A DNA stretch of 64,000 bases from Candidimonas nitroreducens. GTDB lineage: Bacteria > Pseudomonadota > Gammaproteobacteria > Burkholderiales > Burkholderiaceae_B. This document shows, piece after piece, positions 26,002-38,725 of this stretch; positions within the stretch are counted from its first letter, which is position 1, and every line of letters starts with the position of its first letter. A program made the translations under genes and the position numbers. The notes beneath the pieces were generated by a model, which worked only from the letters and a program-made list of their open reading frames with translations, was not told the DNA's origin and searched no databases. The DNA is taken from assembly GCF_002209565.1 (NCBI RefSeq), contig NZ_NJIH01000003.1, forward strand, positions 1-64,000. The letters run 5' to 3'.

Positions 26002-27609
26002 ATGAGCATCAAACAAGAAGTCGCGCGGCGACGCACCTTCGCCATCATTTCCCACCCCGACGCGGGCAAGACCACACTTACCGAGAAACTGCTGCTGTTC
26101 GCCGGCGCGATCCAGATCGCGGGCAGCGTCAAGGCGCGCAAGGCCAGCCGCCATGCGGCCTCCGACTGGATGGAAATCGAAAAGCAGCGCGGCATCTCGG
26201 TGGCCTCTTCGGTCATGCAGATGGAATACCGCGACTGCGTGCTGAACCTGCTCGACACCCCGGGCCACCAAGACTTCTCCGAAGACACCTACCGCGTGCT
26301 GACCGCGGTGGACGCGGCACTGATGGTGATCGACGCGGCCAACGGCGTGGAGCCGCAAACGATACGGCTGCTGCAGGTCTGCCGTGCGCGCAACACGCCC
26401 ATCATCACCTTCATCAACAAGCTCGACCGCGAGGTGCGCGAGCCGCTCGACCTGCTCTCCGAGATCGAAGCGCACCTGGGCATGGACGCCGTGCCCTTTT
26501 CCTGGCCCGTGGGCATGGGCCGCGCCTTCGGCGGCGTGTTCGACATCCGCCGCGACCGCATGCGCGTCTTCAAGGCTGGCCAGGAACGGCGCGGCGCCGA
26601 AGACGAAATCATCGACGGCCGCGACAATCCGGCGATTGCCGAACGCTTCGGCGACGCCTACGCCCAGGCCCGCGAGGAAATCGACCTGATCGAAGCAGCG
26701 GCCCAGCCCTTCGACCACGCCGCCTTCTTGGCCGGCCGCCAGACCCCGGTGTTCTTCGGCTCGGCAATCAATAATTTCGGCGTGCAGGAAGTGCTCGACG
26801 CGCTGGTGGAGCTGGCGCCCAAGCCCGGGCCGCGCGCCGCCCTGGAGCGCGAAGTGCAGCCCGACGAACCGCGCTTCAGCGGCGTGGTATTCAAGGTGCA
26901 GGCCAATATGGATCCGGCGCACCGCGACCGCGTCGCCTTCCTGCGCGTCAGTTCGGGGCGCTTCGAGCGCGGCATGCGCCTGAAGGTGTCGCGCACCGGC
27001 AAGGAAATCCGCCCCAACAACGTCGTGTCGTTTCTTTCGCAGCGCCGCGAACTGCTGGACGAGGCCTATGCCGGCGACGTCATCGGCATCCCCAATCACG
27101 GCGTGCTGCAGTTGGGCGACGTGCTCACCGAGGGCGAGAACCTGCAGTTCACCGGCCTGCCCTTCTTCGCGCCCGAGCTGTTCCAGGCGGTGGAAGTCAA
27201 AGATCCGCTGCGCACCAAGCAATTGCGCACCGGGCTGACACAGCTGGGGGAAGAAGGCGCGATCCAGGTGTTCAAGCCGGCGGCGGCCGGCGGGGCGCTG
27301 CTATTGGGAGCGATCGGCCAGCTGCAGTTCGAAGTGGTGGCGCACCGCCTCAAGACCGAATACGGCGTGGACGCGCGGCTGATGCCGTCGCGCTACAACA
27401 TGGCGCGCTGGATCACGTCGGACGACCCGAAGGCGCTGCGCAAATTCCTCGATTCGAACGCCGCCAATATCGCCTACGACGTGGTCGATGCCGTGGCCTT
27501 CCTGGCCAGCTCGCCAGCCCAGCTGCGGGTCGCCGCAGAGCTGTACCCGGCCGTGCACTTCCACGCCATGCGCGAGCATGGCGGCCAAGTGTTCGGCGAC
27601 AAGGCCTGA
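26002..27609 (+). CDS. prfC: Peptide chain release factor 3
   Basis: This 535-residue translational GTPase (RF3) recycles RF1/RF2 from terminating ribosomes. G1 is SHPDAGKT (17-24), G2 region RGISVASSVMQMEY, G3 DTPGHQDFSEDTYR, G4 NKLD (in FINKLDREVREPLDLL). The C-terminal domains contain the RF3-type ending. Full length and unambiguous. It starts ATG 26002 after a short gap from the LysE gene. Confidence 0.96.
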   Translation: MSIKQEVARRRTFAIISHPDAGKTTLTEKLLLFAGAIQIAGSVKARKASRHAASDWMEIEKQRGISVASSVMQMEYRDCVLNLLDTPGHQDFSEDTYRVLTAVDAALMVIDAANGVEPQTIRLLQVCRARNTPIITFINKLDREVREPLDLLSEIEAHLGMDAVPFSWPVGMGRAFGGVFDIRRDRMRVFKAGQERRGAEDEIIDGRDNPAIAERFGDAYAQAREEIDLIEAAAQPFDHAAFLAGRQTPVFFGSAINNFGVQEVLDALVELAPKPGPRAALEREVQPDEPRFSGVVFKVQANMDPAHRDRVAFLRVSSGRFERGMRLKVSRTGKEIRPNNVVSFLSQRRELLDEAYAGDVIGIPNHGVLQLGDVLTEGENLQFTGLPFFAPELFQAVEVKDPLRTKQLRTGLTQLGEEGAIQVFKPAAAGGALLLGAIGQLQFEVVAHRLKTEYGVDARLMPSRYNMARWITSDDPKALRKFLDSNAANIAYDVVDAVAFLASSPAQLRVAAELYPAVHFHAMREHGGQVFGDKA

Positions 27610-27828
27610 ACGCGCCATGGGCAGTCCTCAACCCGCCGTCGGGGAACGATACGCCGCCGGCAAGATCAGAACTTCTCCTAACATTCTCGCGGGCGCACGC
27701 GTGCCCGCGTTGTTTATACTAGGATTTGTCCTCTGGATGGCCACCGCGGCGGGCTGGCGCCCGCGTGCCTCAGCCGCCGCCCCCGGGCAGCAGAGGCTCA
27801 TACATTTCATGAACCGAGGGTAAGTCGC

Positions 27829-28506
27829 ATGTCCTGGCGTTTCCTCATTGTCGTATTGCTGGTTGCCGCAGGCGCGTCCGCCTGGGGCGGCCTGCGCCTG
27901 GGAGACTGGCTGGTGGTGCACGCCCCCGTGGCGGCCACCGACATGCCCGGCCAGTCCAAAACCGATGCCGTGCCGGTGCTGGACGCCAACGGCCGTCCTT
28001 ACACGGCCCGACCGCCCCAGCCTCTGGTCAACGGCACCTTCGGCGTGCCCGAACCCATCCCGCCGGTTACCTGGGAACTACCCGAAAAGGCGCTGGTTGA
28101 CGCTTCCAACCCGAATGCCGTGGTAGATCTGGCCACCACCACCATCACGGAAGACGAGGCCAAACAAATCGCAGCGGCCGGCGCGGGCGCCGGCCAGCCG
28201 CTAGTGGGCATCGCCGACGTGGGCGGCCTGAACTTGGGCGGCGGCGTCGGCACCAACGGCTCGCAGCCCATTCAGCCGATCCAGCCCGTGCAGCCAGTCC
28301 AGCCCGTCGAAGCTCCGCCCCCGCCGCCCGCACCGCCGCTGGACAACAGCGGCGAGTGGCGCACCGCCCTGCATCGCGAAATTCTCGCTTGCAGTGCCCA
28401 GAGCTTCTTCGAAAGGCCCAGCTGCGCCTGGACTGCCCGCAAGAAGTACTGCGAGCCCAACAACGCCTGGGGCAAAGTGCCCGACTGCCCGGCCAAGAGC
28501 TTCTGA
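27829..28506 (+). CDS. Hypothetical exported or membrane-anchored Pro-rich protein
   Basis: I do not recognise this 225-residue protein. It has an N-terminal hydrophobic segment (about 5-25, signal peptide or anchor), a middle region with no obvious motif, a low-complexity stretch IQPIQPVQPVQPV followed by PPPPPAPP (about 144-168), and a conserved-looking C-terminal domain (about 170-225) with four cysteines in CSAQSFFERPSC, KKYCEPNN and VPDCPAK. The Cys-rich end suggests two disulfides in the periplasm. ATG 27829 follows GGGTAAG. Coding is supported by length and codon bias. Confidence 0.75.
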   Translation: MSWRFLIVVLLVAAGASAWGGLRLGDWLVVHAPVAATDMPGQSKTDAVPVLDANGRPYTARPPQPLVNGTFGVPEPIPPVTWELPEKALVDASNPNAVVDLATTTITEDEAKQIAAAGAGAGQPLVGIADVGGLNLGGGVGTNGSQPIQPIQPVQPVQPVEAPPPPPAPPLDNSGEWRTALHREILACSAQSFFERPSCAWTARKKYCEPNNAWGKVPDCPAKSF

Positions 28507-28519
28507 TACGGGCTTGCGC

Positions 28520-28563
28520 TCAAAGCGACAAGCGTGCCGGATCAAAGCGACAAGAGTGCCGGA
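28520..28563. repeat. 22-bp tandem duplication
   Basis: Two adjacent 22-base copies (28520-28541 and 28542-28563) share TCAAAGCGACAAG then C or A, then GTGCCGGA, with one mismatch. They begin 14 bases after the Pro-rich protein gene. Multiple repeats like this occur at ends of IS21-family elements, so this may be an element relic; no transposase is present. Confidence 0.8.
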
Positions 28564-28608
28564 AGAATCACGCACGTAGCCGTCGAACGGCATAAGTAGT
28601 ATGGATAC

Positions 28609-28638
28609 GCCCGGGCAAAGCAACGCCGCGGGCTTTTT
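28609..28638 (+). terminator. Possible terminator after the Pro-rich protein gene
   Basis: GCCCG (28609-28613) can pair with CGGGC (28629-28633) around a 15-base loop, directly followed by TTTTT (28634-28638). The short stem makes it only a moderate candidate. Confidence 0.4.
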
Positions 28639-28669
28639 GACAGCGCATCCACAGTTTTGACGGCGCATC
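28635..28669. repeat. 15-bp direct repeat, 20-bp period
   Basis: TTTTGACAGCGCATC (28635-28649) recurs as TTTTGACGGCGCATC (28655-28669). With the 22-bp duplication at 28520 it forms a second repeat pair about 100 bases away, as might flank a collapsed insertion sequence. Confidence 0.7.
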
Positions 28670-28766
28670 AATAGGGGCACGAAGCGCGGCGCACGGCAGC
28701 AGGCCCGCGCCCCGCTTTCGGCGGAGGCTCGCGGGCGCTGCCCGCTGTTCACCCGATATTTGCCCG

Positions 28767-29237
28767 CTACTCGTCCATTTGCGACTGCAGGTAGTTCTGC
28801 TCGCCCACCTTGCCGACCAGCTCGATCTGGGTTTCCAGCCAGTCGATATGCTCTTCGGTGTCGTTGAGTATGTCCTGGAACAGGTCGCGCGACACGAAGT
28901 CGCGCACCGATTCACAGTACGCCATACCTTCCTTCACCGTGTCCTGGGCCATGGATTCCAGCTTCAGGTCGCACTGCAGGATCTCGGGCACGGTCTCGCC
29001 GATCAGCAATTTATGCAGATCCTGCAGATTGGGCAGGCCGTCCAGCATGAAAATGCGCTCGATCAGGCGGTCGGCATGCTTCATTTCGCCCAGCGACTCA
29101 TCGTATTCATGCTTGCCCATCTTGTTCAGGCCCCAATGCCGCAGCATGCGGGCATGCAGGAAATACTGATTGATGGCGGTAAGCTCGTTCTTGAGCTGTT
29201 GATTCAAATATTGGATGACGGTTTTATCACCTTTCAT
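28767..29237 (-). CDS. bfr: Bacterioferritin
   Basis: This 156-residue ferritin stores iron as a 24-subunit haem-containing shell. In this numbering the ferroxidase ligands E18, E51, H54, E94 and H130 and the haem-ligand methionine M52 are all present. Position 127, Glu in E. coli Bfr, is Thr (in DTEEH), with Glu at 128 and 129, a pattern I believe occurs in some other Bfr proteins. ATG 29237 has AGGAG seven bases upstream; an in-frame ATG at 29243 is too close to it. It lies downstream of bfd on the same strand. Confidence 0.95.
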   Translation of the reverse strand: MKGDKTVIQYLNQQLKNELTAINQYFLHARMLRHWGLNKMGKHEYDESLGEMKHADRLIERIFMLDGLPNLQDLHKLLIGETVPEILQCDLKLESMAQDTVKEGMAYCESVRDFVSRDLFQDILNDTEEHIDWLETQIELVGKVGEQNYLQSQMDE

Positions 29238-29678
29238 GGCCATGCTCCTGTAAGTTGCGCGGCTGCTGAAACAAGCAGCATCGAGCGGGCGTACACCCGC
29301 AGCGCGGCGCGCCATGGCGCCGTCATAAATGCAAGGCTAGCATGGGAAATCGACGATTTCACCCACCTTGAACGGGGCGAAGGGCGCGTACAGAGAACGG
29401 GGATGGGAACGCTAATGATTCCACATGTAGCTACCGCTCAAGGCCTTGCAAGAGCGGATGCCAGATGGAACAAGGGCTGCGGCGGCAAGCACCAGCGCAT
29501 TTTTGGGAAAAATCGGGGACAAAACAGACCGGCGGACAGGGCCGCCACGGCGATGAAGAGGAGGGAAAGCCGATGCGGGAAATTTGAAACAAAAAGCAAC
29601 GGCACCGCCCCTAAGCCTGTCGTTGCGATTCACGGCCGCCGGAAAGGCGCCCCGGAAACGCACAGGCGCGGCAGCGGA
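29238..29678. other. bfd-bfr intergenic region
   Basis: These 441 bases between the co-oriented bfd and bfr genes hold no supported gene. Frames running through the region on the plus strand read into both neighbours' antisense and are shadows. No Fur-like site was recognised directly upstream of bfr, so the two genes may be controlled differently. Confidence 0.5.
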
Positions 29679-29957
29679 TCAGGCGCGGCGGGCGACGACT
29701 TCCACCAGCTCGGCGGCACCGACACGGGCGTCGTTGGCTGCGGCACCCGCCAGCACACCGCCACCCAGGCCGTACTCGCCGGTGGCGTGCTCGGCATGGC
29801 GGCCGCCAGGCAGATATTCGGCAACCGTTTCAGCGCAGCAGCCGCAGCAGGTCGCGACCCCTAATTGGGCCTGCAGATCCGACAGCGAGCTGGCCCCTTC
29901 CGCAACAGCGGAACGGACGTGGCTTTCGGTGATAGCGTTGCAGATACAAATGAACAT
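29679..29957 (-). CDS. bfd: Bacterioferritin-associated ferredoxin
   Basis: This 92-residue [2Fe-2S] protein donates electrons to bacterioferritin to release stored iron. The four ligands are in the right spacing: C4, C6 (ICICN), C38 and C41 (TCCGCC). The BFD core is the first 50 residues; the remaining 40 are an Ala/Gly-rich tail longer than in most Bfd proteins. ATG 29957 gives the canonical N-terminus; an upstream ATG at 29972 lies inside the promoter. Iron control is indicated by a Fur-like box overlapping the start. Confidence 0.9.
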   Translation of the reverse strand: MFICICNAITESHVRSAVAEGASSLSDLQAQLGVATCCGCCAETVAEYLPGGRHAEHATGEYGLGGGVLAGAAANDARVGAAELVEVVARRA

Positions 29958-29971
29958 GAGAACAATTATCA
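29957..29971 (-). promoter_or_regulatory. Fur box at the bfd start
   Basis: TGATAATTGTTCTCA on the minus strand matches the 7-1-7 Fur consensus TGATAAT-N-ATTATCA at 12 of 14 positions. It overlaps the -10 hexamer and touches the first base of the start codon, so bound Fur-Fe would block transcription when iron is plentiful. Confidence 0.75.
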
Positions 29972-29993
29972 TCCGTCGCCCTGTAAAAAGCAA
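29965..29993 (-). promoter_or_regulatory. Sigma-70 promoter of bfd, probably leaderless
   Basis: On the minus strand TTGCTT (29993-29988) and GATAAT (29970-29965) are exactly 17 bases apart. The expected transcription start falls at about 29958-29957, at or next to the A of the bfd start codon, which implies a leaderless or nearly leaderless mRNA. No ribosome site is visible. Confidence 0.65.
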
Positions 29994-30055
29994 GCGACAA
30001 ATGCTGCACCGCGTCGGCTCGCCGCCACAACTGCCGCCGCACCCCGCGCCCGCGC

Positions 30056-31465
30056 TCAGCCCGATTCCAGCGCGGCCCGGGCCTTGCGCAAGGAAGCGGG
30101 CTGGATGCCCGCGGCTTCGCGGTACTTGGCCACGGTGCGGCGCGCGATCACCACGCCGCGCTCGCTCAGGCTGGCCGCGATCTGGCTGTCCGACAAGGGC
30201 TTGGCGCCCGACTCCTGGGACACCAGTTGCGCAATCAGCGTGCGCACCGCGGCGGCCGAGGTCGTGTCGCCGTCCTCCGTGCCCAGCGCGCTACCGAAGA
30301 AACGCTTCAGTTCCAGCACGCCCCAGGGCGTGGCCGCATATTTCTGGCGGGTGGCGCGCGACACGGTGGATTCGTGCATGCCCAGGGCCTCGGCAATATC
30401 GCGCAGCACCAGCGGCCGCATGGCCTGCATGCCGCGTTCGAAGAATTCCTGCTGGCGTTCGACGATGGCCTGCGCCACCCGCAGCACGGTTTCGAAACGC
30501 TGGTTGACGCTGCGCAGCAGACCGTGAGCCTGCTGCAATTGCTCGTGCAGCGGGCCGCGCTCGCCGCTTTGCGACAGCAGGCGCTCGTAGTGGCTGTCGA
30601 CGCGCAGCCGCGGCACGGTGGCGGGATTCAGGCGCGCCACCCAGCGGCGCCCCGCCCTGGACACCAGCACCTCGGGCGTCACGAAGTCGGCGACGTTGCC
30701 CGCCCAGGCACGGCCAGGCCGGGGCTCGAGCCCGCGCAGCAGCGCATGCGCACCGCGCAGGGTTTCCTGCGAGCAGTCCAGGGCCGCGCGCAGGCGCGCC
30801 AGATTGCCGGTGGCGAGCAGATCCAGATGGCGCTGCGCCAGCACGCGCGCGCAGGCCCGCACCTGTGCATCGCCCTGGCCGCCGCCCGCATCCATCTGCA
30901 GAATCAGGCATTCGCCCAGAGAGCGCGCGCCCACCCCGGGCGGGTCGAAGGATTGCAGCAGCCGCAAGGCCGTATTCAGCTCTTCGGCTTCGACGCCCAG
31001 CTCGGGCGGCAGGCAGGCCGCGATTTCCTCGAGCGGCGTCTGCAGATAGCCGTCGTCGTCGAGTTCGTCGATCAGCAGCGTCACCAAGGCCACGTCGCGC
31101 CCGCCGGCGCGCGTCAGCCCGAGCTGGCCCAGCAGGTGCTGCGCCAATGTTTCCGTCGCGGCCGCCTCGGGCCGTTCGAATTCGCCGTCTTCGCCAGCAT
31201 GACGCCCCGGCAGGGTCAGGTTGGCCCAATCGTCGCGCGGCTCGGCATCGGCGGCCTGGGGCTCGGCGGGTTCCGGTGCCGCGCCATCAATGTCATACTC
31301 TGCCTCCGGCTGTCGCTCGAGCAGCGGGTTGTCCTGCAGCGCCTGCACGATTTCCGCCTCGAGGTCGGGCGCCGAAAGCTGCAGGAACCGTATCGATTGC
31401 TGCAGCTGGGGTGTCAGCGCCAATTGCTGATGGTTACGAAGTTCTAATGAATGGCGCGCTTGCAT
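30056..31465 (-). CDS. rpoN: RNA polymerase sigma-54 factor
   Basis: This 469-residue sigma factor recognises -24/-12 promoters and needs enhancer-binding activators. Region I (about 1-50) is the Gln/Leu-rich QQLALTPQLQQSIRFLQLS. It is followed by an acidic linker, the core-binding domain (about 110-300), the helix-turn-helix MHESTVSRATRQKYA, and the RpoN box ARRTVAKYRE near the C-terminus. I choose ATG 31465, which gives the family N-terminus; ATG 31483 would add six residues and overlap the divergent start. The usual lptB/hpf neighbours are absent, so this may be a second or relocated rpoN. Confidence 0.93.
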   Translation of the reverse strand: MQARHSLELRNHQQLALTPQLQQSIRFLQLSAPDLEAEIVQALQDNPLLERQPEAEYDIDGAAPEPAEPQAADAEPRDDWANLTLPGRHAGEDGEFERPEAAATETLAQHLLGQLGLTRAGGRDVALVTLLIDELDDDGYLQTPLEEIAACLPPELGVEAEELNTALRLLQSFDPPGVGARSLGECLILQMDAGGGQGDAQVRACARVLAQRHLDLLATGNLARLRAALDCSQETLRGAHALLRGLEPRPGRAWAGNVADFVTPEVLVSRAGRRWVARLNPATVPRLRVDSHYERLLSQSGERGPLHEQLQQAHGLLRSVNQRFETVLRVAQAIVERQQEFFERGMQAMRPLVLRDIAEALGMHESTVSRATRQKYAATPWGVLELKRFFGSALGTEDGDTTSAAAVRTLIAQLVSQESGAKPLSDSQIAASLSERGVVIARRTVAKYREAAGIQPASLRKARAALESG

Positions 31466-31481
31466 AGGTACAATATTTTGC

Positions 31482-32054
31482 ATGAAACAGAATCCAACAT
31501 CACAGCCCACCCGCCAAGATGACGCCCTGCTGCGCAATGCCTTGCTCAAGCTGACCGCGGCCCAGAAAATCACCTGCGTGGTGGTGATCGTGGTGGTGGC
31601 GCTGATCTGGTACGACCTGCTCAATCGCCTGGTGGCCTTTGGCCACGATCTCGATTATTCGGGCCTGCATGCGCTGGGCCCGCAGGCCATCGAATTCATC
31701 CAGCAGTACAACCCCTTCTTCTGGTGGGGCCTGGTCGCGCTCTGCACGCTAATTATTGCGTATTTTCTGTACCGCTACGTGCGCGGCAGCCAGGACAAAG
31801 TGCGCGGCAAGCTGGTCAGCGCCGAGATGTTCACCGAACTGGTGCAGCAATTGTCCGAACCCGCCAAAGAGGTGCTGCGCTGGGCCTGGCAAGACCGCCG
31901 CGACCCGGTCACCGTTGGCGATCTGCAACGCACCGCCCACGAGTTGCGGGCGCGCCGCGCCGCCAAGATCACGCTGGCGCGCCAGCACGAACAGGCCCTG
32001 GATACCGCCGCGCCCGCCCCCGCGCCAGGCGCCAGCGGCTTGCAATCTTCGTGA
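31482..32054 (+). CDS. Hypothetical membrane protein with two helices
   Basis: I do not recognise this 190-residue protein. It has two membrane segments (about 30-48 and 80-98, the second containing FFWWGLVALCTLIIAYFLYRYV), a cytoplasmic domain rich in charged residues (about 100-165) with EVLRWAWQDRRDPVTVGDL, and an Ala/Pro tail. Codon bias supports coding. It is divergent from rpoN and its ATG at 31482 overlaps the alternative rpoN start codon, so the two genes share a very compact promoter region. Confidence 0.75.
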   Translation: MKQNPTSQPTRQDDALLRNALLKLTAAQKITCVVVIVVVALIWYDLLNRLVAFGHDLDYSGLHALGPQAIEFIQQYNPFFWWGLVALCTLIIAYFLYRYVRGSQDKVRGKLVSAEMFTELVQQLSEPAKEVLRWAWQDRRDPVTVGDLQRTAHELRARRAAKITLARQHEQALDTAAPAPAPGASGLQSS

Positions 32055-32355
32055 AAATATGGTCGACTATGGGAATGGAAGCACGCGCCCATTCCCTTCA
32101 ATCCGTCTTGCGCAGCCACGCTGCGGGCGGTTGTGCGCGCATTGGTTCTTCCCATGGCGCTTCCACGCCCCCCGCGGCTTCTTCCCTTCCCCTCGCCCTA
32201 TCGCTACTGCTACCGATCGGTTGCCGGGCCTAGCGTTCCCGTGGCAGTTCGGCAACCGTTGCGCCACGCATACATACATCGCCGCTCGGCCCATTCCTGA
32301 ATATCCCGTGCCAGCCGGCGATCTCGCTTAGATTCCAGCCTGATAGGTGCACGAC
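32055..32355 (+). other. leuA upstream region with a possible leucine leader frame
   Basis: No full gene is visible. A frame from TTG 32108 to the stop at 32233 ends with a Leu-rich stretch, LPLALSLLLPIGCRA. Three of its Leu codons between 32198 and 32212 are CTA, a rare codon in this GC-rich genome. Its place about 120 bases before leuA recalls a leader peptide for attenuation, but no convincing terminator/antiterminator pair was found and the TTG has no ribosome site. Confidence 0.35.
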
Positions 32356-34062
32356 ATGATTCCCCGTCCTTCCGATAAATACCGGCCGTTCCGCCCTTTT
32401 ACCCGCGATTTCTCCGAACGAACCTGGCCGTCGCGGCGCATCGAGCATCCGCCCATCTGGATGAGCACCGATCTGCGCGACGGCAACCAGTCGCTGATCG
32501 AGCCCATGAGCGTAGAGCGCAAGCTGCGCTTCTTCGAACAGTTGATAAAAGTCGGCTTCAAGGAAATCGAGGTCGGCTTTCCTTCCGCCTCGCAGACCGA
32601 CTTCGACTTCGTGCGCAAGCTGGTCGATGAAAAGCGCATTCCCGACGACGTCACCATCATTGTGCTGACGCAGGCACGCGAAGACCTGATCCGCCGCACC
32701 GTCGACGCGGCCGCCGGCGCCAAGCGCGCCATCGTGCACCTGTACAACGCCTGCGCGCCGGCGTTCCGCAAGATCGTCTTCAACATGAGCAAAGACCAGA
32801 TCAAGGAAATCGCGGTCAGCGGCACCCGCGTGGTCAAAGAGCTCACCGCGCAGCATCCGGAAACCTCGTGGCGCTACGAATATTCGCCCGAGGTCTTCAG
32901 CACCACCGAGCCTGAATTCGCGCTGGAAGTCTGCAACGCGGTGGGCGACGTCTGGCAGCCCACGCCCGAATCCAAGATCATCTTCAACCTGCCGGCCACG
33001 ATCGAGGCCACCACGCCCAATCTGTACGCCGACCAGATCGAATGGATGCACAAGAACCTGAAGCGCCGCGACAGCGTCGTGCTCAGCGTGCACCCGCACA
33101 ATGACCGCGGCACCGCGGTGGCGGCCGCCGAATTCGCCGTCATGGCCGGCGCCGACCGCATCGAGGGCTGCCTGTTCGGCAACGGCGAGCGCACCGGCAA
33201 CGTCGACCTGGTGACGCTGGCCCTGAACCTGTACACCCAGGGCGTACACCCGGGCCTGGACTTCTCCGACATCGACGAAGTGCGCCGCTGCGTCGAATAC
33301 TGCAACCAGCTGCCCGTGCACCCGCGCCACCCCTACGCCGGCGATCTTGTGTTCACCGCCTTCTCGGGCTCGCACCAGGACGCCATCAAGAAGGGCTTCG
33401 CGCAGCAGCAGCCCGACGCCCTGTGGGAAGTGCCCTACCTGCCGATCGACCCCGCCGACCTGGGCCGCAGCTACGATGCGGTGATCCGCGTCAACAGCCA
33501 GTCCGGCAAGGGCGGCGTCGCCTACCTGCTCGAACAGGAACACGGCCTGGCGCTGCCGCGCCGGCTGCAGATCGAATTCAGCCGCGCCATCCAGCGCGTC
33601 ACCGACGAGACCGGCTCGGAAGTCACCTCCGGCGCGGTGTACAAGATCTTCAGCAAAGAGTACCTGGAACAGAACCAGCCCTGGAAACTGGTGCGCCACC
33701 GCATCAGCGGCGACCCGCAGGCCGGTAGCGGACACCAGTTCGCCATCGAGGCCGAGGTCGAGGAAAACGGTGTGATCCGCCATCTGCAGGGCAAGGGAGA
33801 CGGCGCCATCGCCGCCTTCGTCAACGCCTTGGGCATGCCGGTACGCATCATGGACTACCACGAACACGCCATAGGCACCGGCACCGACACCCGCGCCGCG
33901 TCCTACGTGGAACTGCGGGTAGGCGATTCGGCCACCGGTTTCGGGGTGGGCATCCACCACGACATTGTCACGGCATCGTTCCTGGCCATCCTCAGCGCCG
34001 TCAACCGCCATGCGGCGACCGAGGCGGCGCAAGCCACCGCGGCCGAAGCGACCACGGCCTGA
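32356..34062 (+). CDS. leuA: 2-isopropylmalate synthase, long form
   Basis: This 568-residue enzyme condenses acetyl-CoA with 2-oxoisovalerate, the first committed step of leucine synthesis. The catalytic TIM barrel (about 35-330) shows [15 protein letters not shown] (the HMGL signature with metal ligand D), [13 protein letters not shown], and the HPHNDRGT metal-binding His motif. A C-terminal LeuA dimer/regulatory domain (about 430-560) is complete, so leucine feedback inhibition is expected. Length places it in the longer LeuA class. ATG 32356 is favoured, with AGGTG upstream; a GTG nine bases earlier is possible. Confidence 0.95.
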   Translation: MIPRPSDKYRPFRPFTRDFSERTWPSRRIEHPPIWMSTDLRDGNQSLIEPMSVERKLRFFEQLIKVGFKEIEVGFPSASQTDFDFVRKLVDEKRIPDDVTIIVLTQAREDLIRRTVDAAAGAKRAIVHLYNACAPAFRKIVFNMSKDQIKEIAVSGTRVVKELTAQHPETSWRYEYSPEVFSTTEPEFALEVCNAVGDVWQPTPESKIIFNLPATIEATTPNLYADQIEWMHKNLKRRDSVVLSVHPHNDRGTAVAAAEFAVMAGADRIEGCLFGNGERTGNVDLVTLALNLYTQGVHPGLDFSDIDEVRRCVEYCNQLPVHPRHPYAGDLVFTAFSGSHQDAIKKGFAQQQPDALWEVPYLPIDPADLGRSYDAVIRVNSQSGKGGVAYLLEQEHGLALPRRLQIEFSRAIQRVTDETGSEVTSGAVYKIFSKEYLEQNQPWKLVRHRISGDPQAGSGHQFAIEAEVEENGVIRHLQGKGDGAIAAFVNALGMPVRIMDYHEHAIGTGTDTRAASYVELRVGDSATGFGVGIHHDIVTASFLAILSAVNRHAATEAAQATAAEATTA

Positions 34063-34091
34063 CCCTTGCGCGCGGCATGTGCCGCGCCATG

Positions 34092-34133
34092 CAAAGGGCC
34101 GCGCCGGCTATATGCCGGCGCGGCCTTTGTTTT
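34092..34133 (+). terminator. Intrinsic terminator of leuA
   Basis: A left arm beginning CAAAGGGCCGC at 34092 pairs over 16 bp, with one bulged G, with a right arm ending GCGGCCTTTG at 34129, around the loop TATAT. TTTT follows. It lies 30 bases after leuA, in the convergent gap with the DUF1840 gene. Confidence 0.92.
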
Positions 34134-34186
34134 GGCCCTTTGTTTTGCTTGTATCCCCTGGCGGGGGCGACGGCCCGCCCGGGCGA

Positions 34187-34534
34187 CTACCAGGTCGTGG
34201 GGGCGGGCTCCCAGAGCACGTCGGCGTCTTCGTCGCGCGACAGCTTCAGCATGGCCAGCAGAGGCCAGGCGCGGCGCCGGAAGCTTACCGCCTGCGACAC
34301 GGGATGCTCTTTGGAATCGTTCTGGTCATTGTCGAAGGGAATTGCCGAGTCGGGATTCGCCGAGATGGCATTTTCTATGCCGGCGATGGCCTGGGCAAGC
34401 TGGTCGCGCGTGATGACCCCGCGGTCGGGCATGCTGTCGGTATAGGGCTTACCCGCCGCCTTCAGTATGGGCAGCGCGTGCTCTTTGAACATCAAGACTT
34501 CGGCCGCGGCCTTCGAATGAAATACAACTAGCAT
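34187..34534 (-). CDS. DUF1840 protein
   Basis: This 115-residue protein has the DUF1840 pattern: LVVFHSKAAAEVLMF at the N-terminus, ILKAAGKPYTDSMPDRGVIT in the middle, and RRRAWPLLAMLKLSRDEDADVLWEP near the end. The family is small and soluble and has no assigned role. ATG 34534 follows GAGGAAAA. It is convergent with leuA and divergent from the Rhs-type gene, with about 110 bases between starts. Confidence 0.85.
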   Translation of the reverse strand: MLVVFHSKAAAEVLMFKEHALPILKAAGKPYTDSMPDRGVITRDQLAQAIAGIENAISANPDSAIPFDNDQNDSKEHPVSQAVSFRRRAWPLLAMLKLSRDEDADVLWEPAPTTW

Positions 34535-34644
34535 TGGCAGGTTTTCCTCAATGGACACATGGATACACTACCCTATCTTGCACAGGCTGCCAAGCGGCAA
34601 TATGGGAGGCATTACCCGTACCGCCCCATGCAGGAGAACGCCTC

Positions 34645-38493
<3,849 letters not shown>

Positions 38494-38725
38494 AGGCGGC
38501 CCCATGGGCCCGCGCCGCAAGCGCGCCCCCTACTGCCATGGCCCGGCCGGCGCCGCCGGGCTAGTGTCTGTTGACGCTAAAGCCGCAAGGCCGGCGGCCG
38601 GCGGCAAATCACGCTATTATTTATACCTTCCGGCCCGCCGCAACACGCGGCGCCAACCGGCACTTCCGCCAGACCCCTGCGCGGGGCCGCGCACGGCTCT
38701 GCTACGCCTTATACCAGCACTTCTT

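Noticed and set aside
25240-27222. A 660-residue minus-strand frame over the LysE-like gene and prfC
   Set aside because: It is antisense to two clear genes and resembles no protein. The minus-strand terminator at 25194 lies beyond its end, but the frame itself is not supported.
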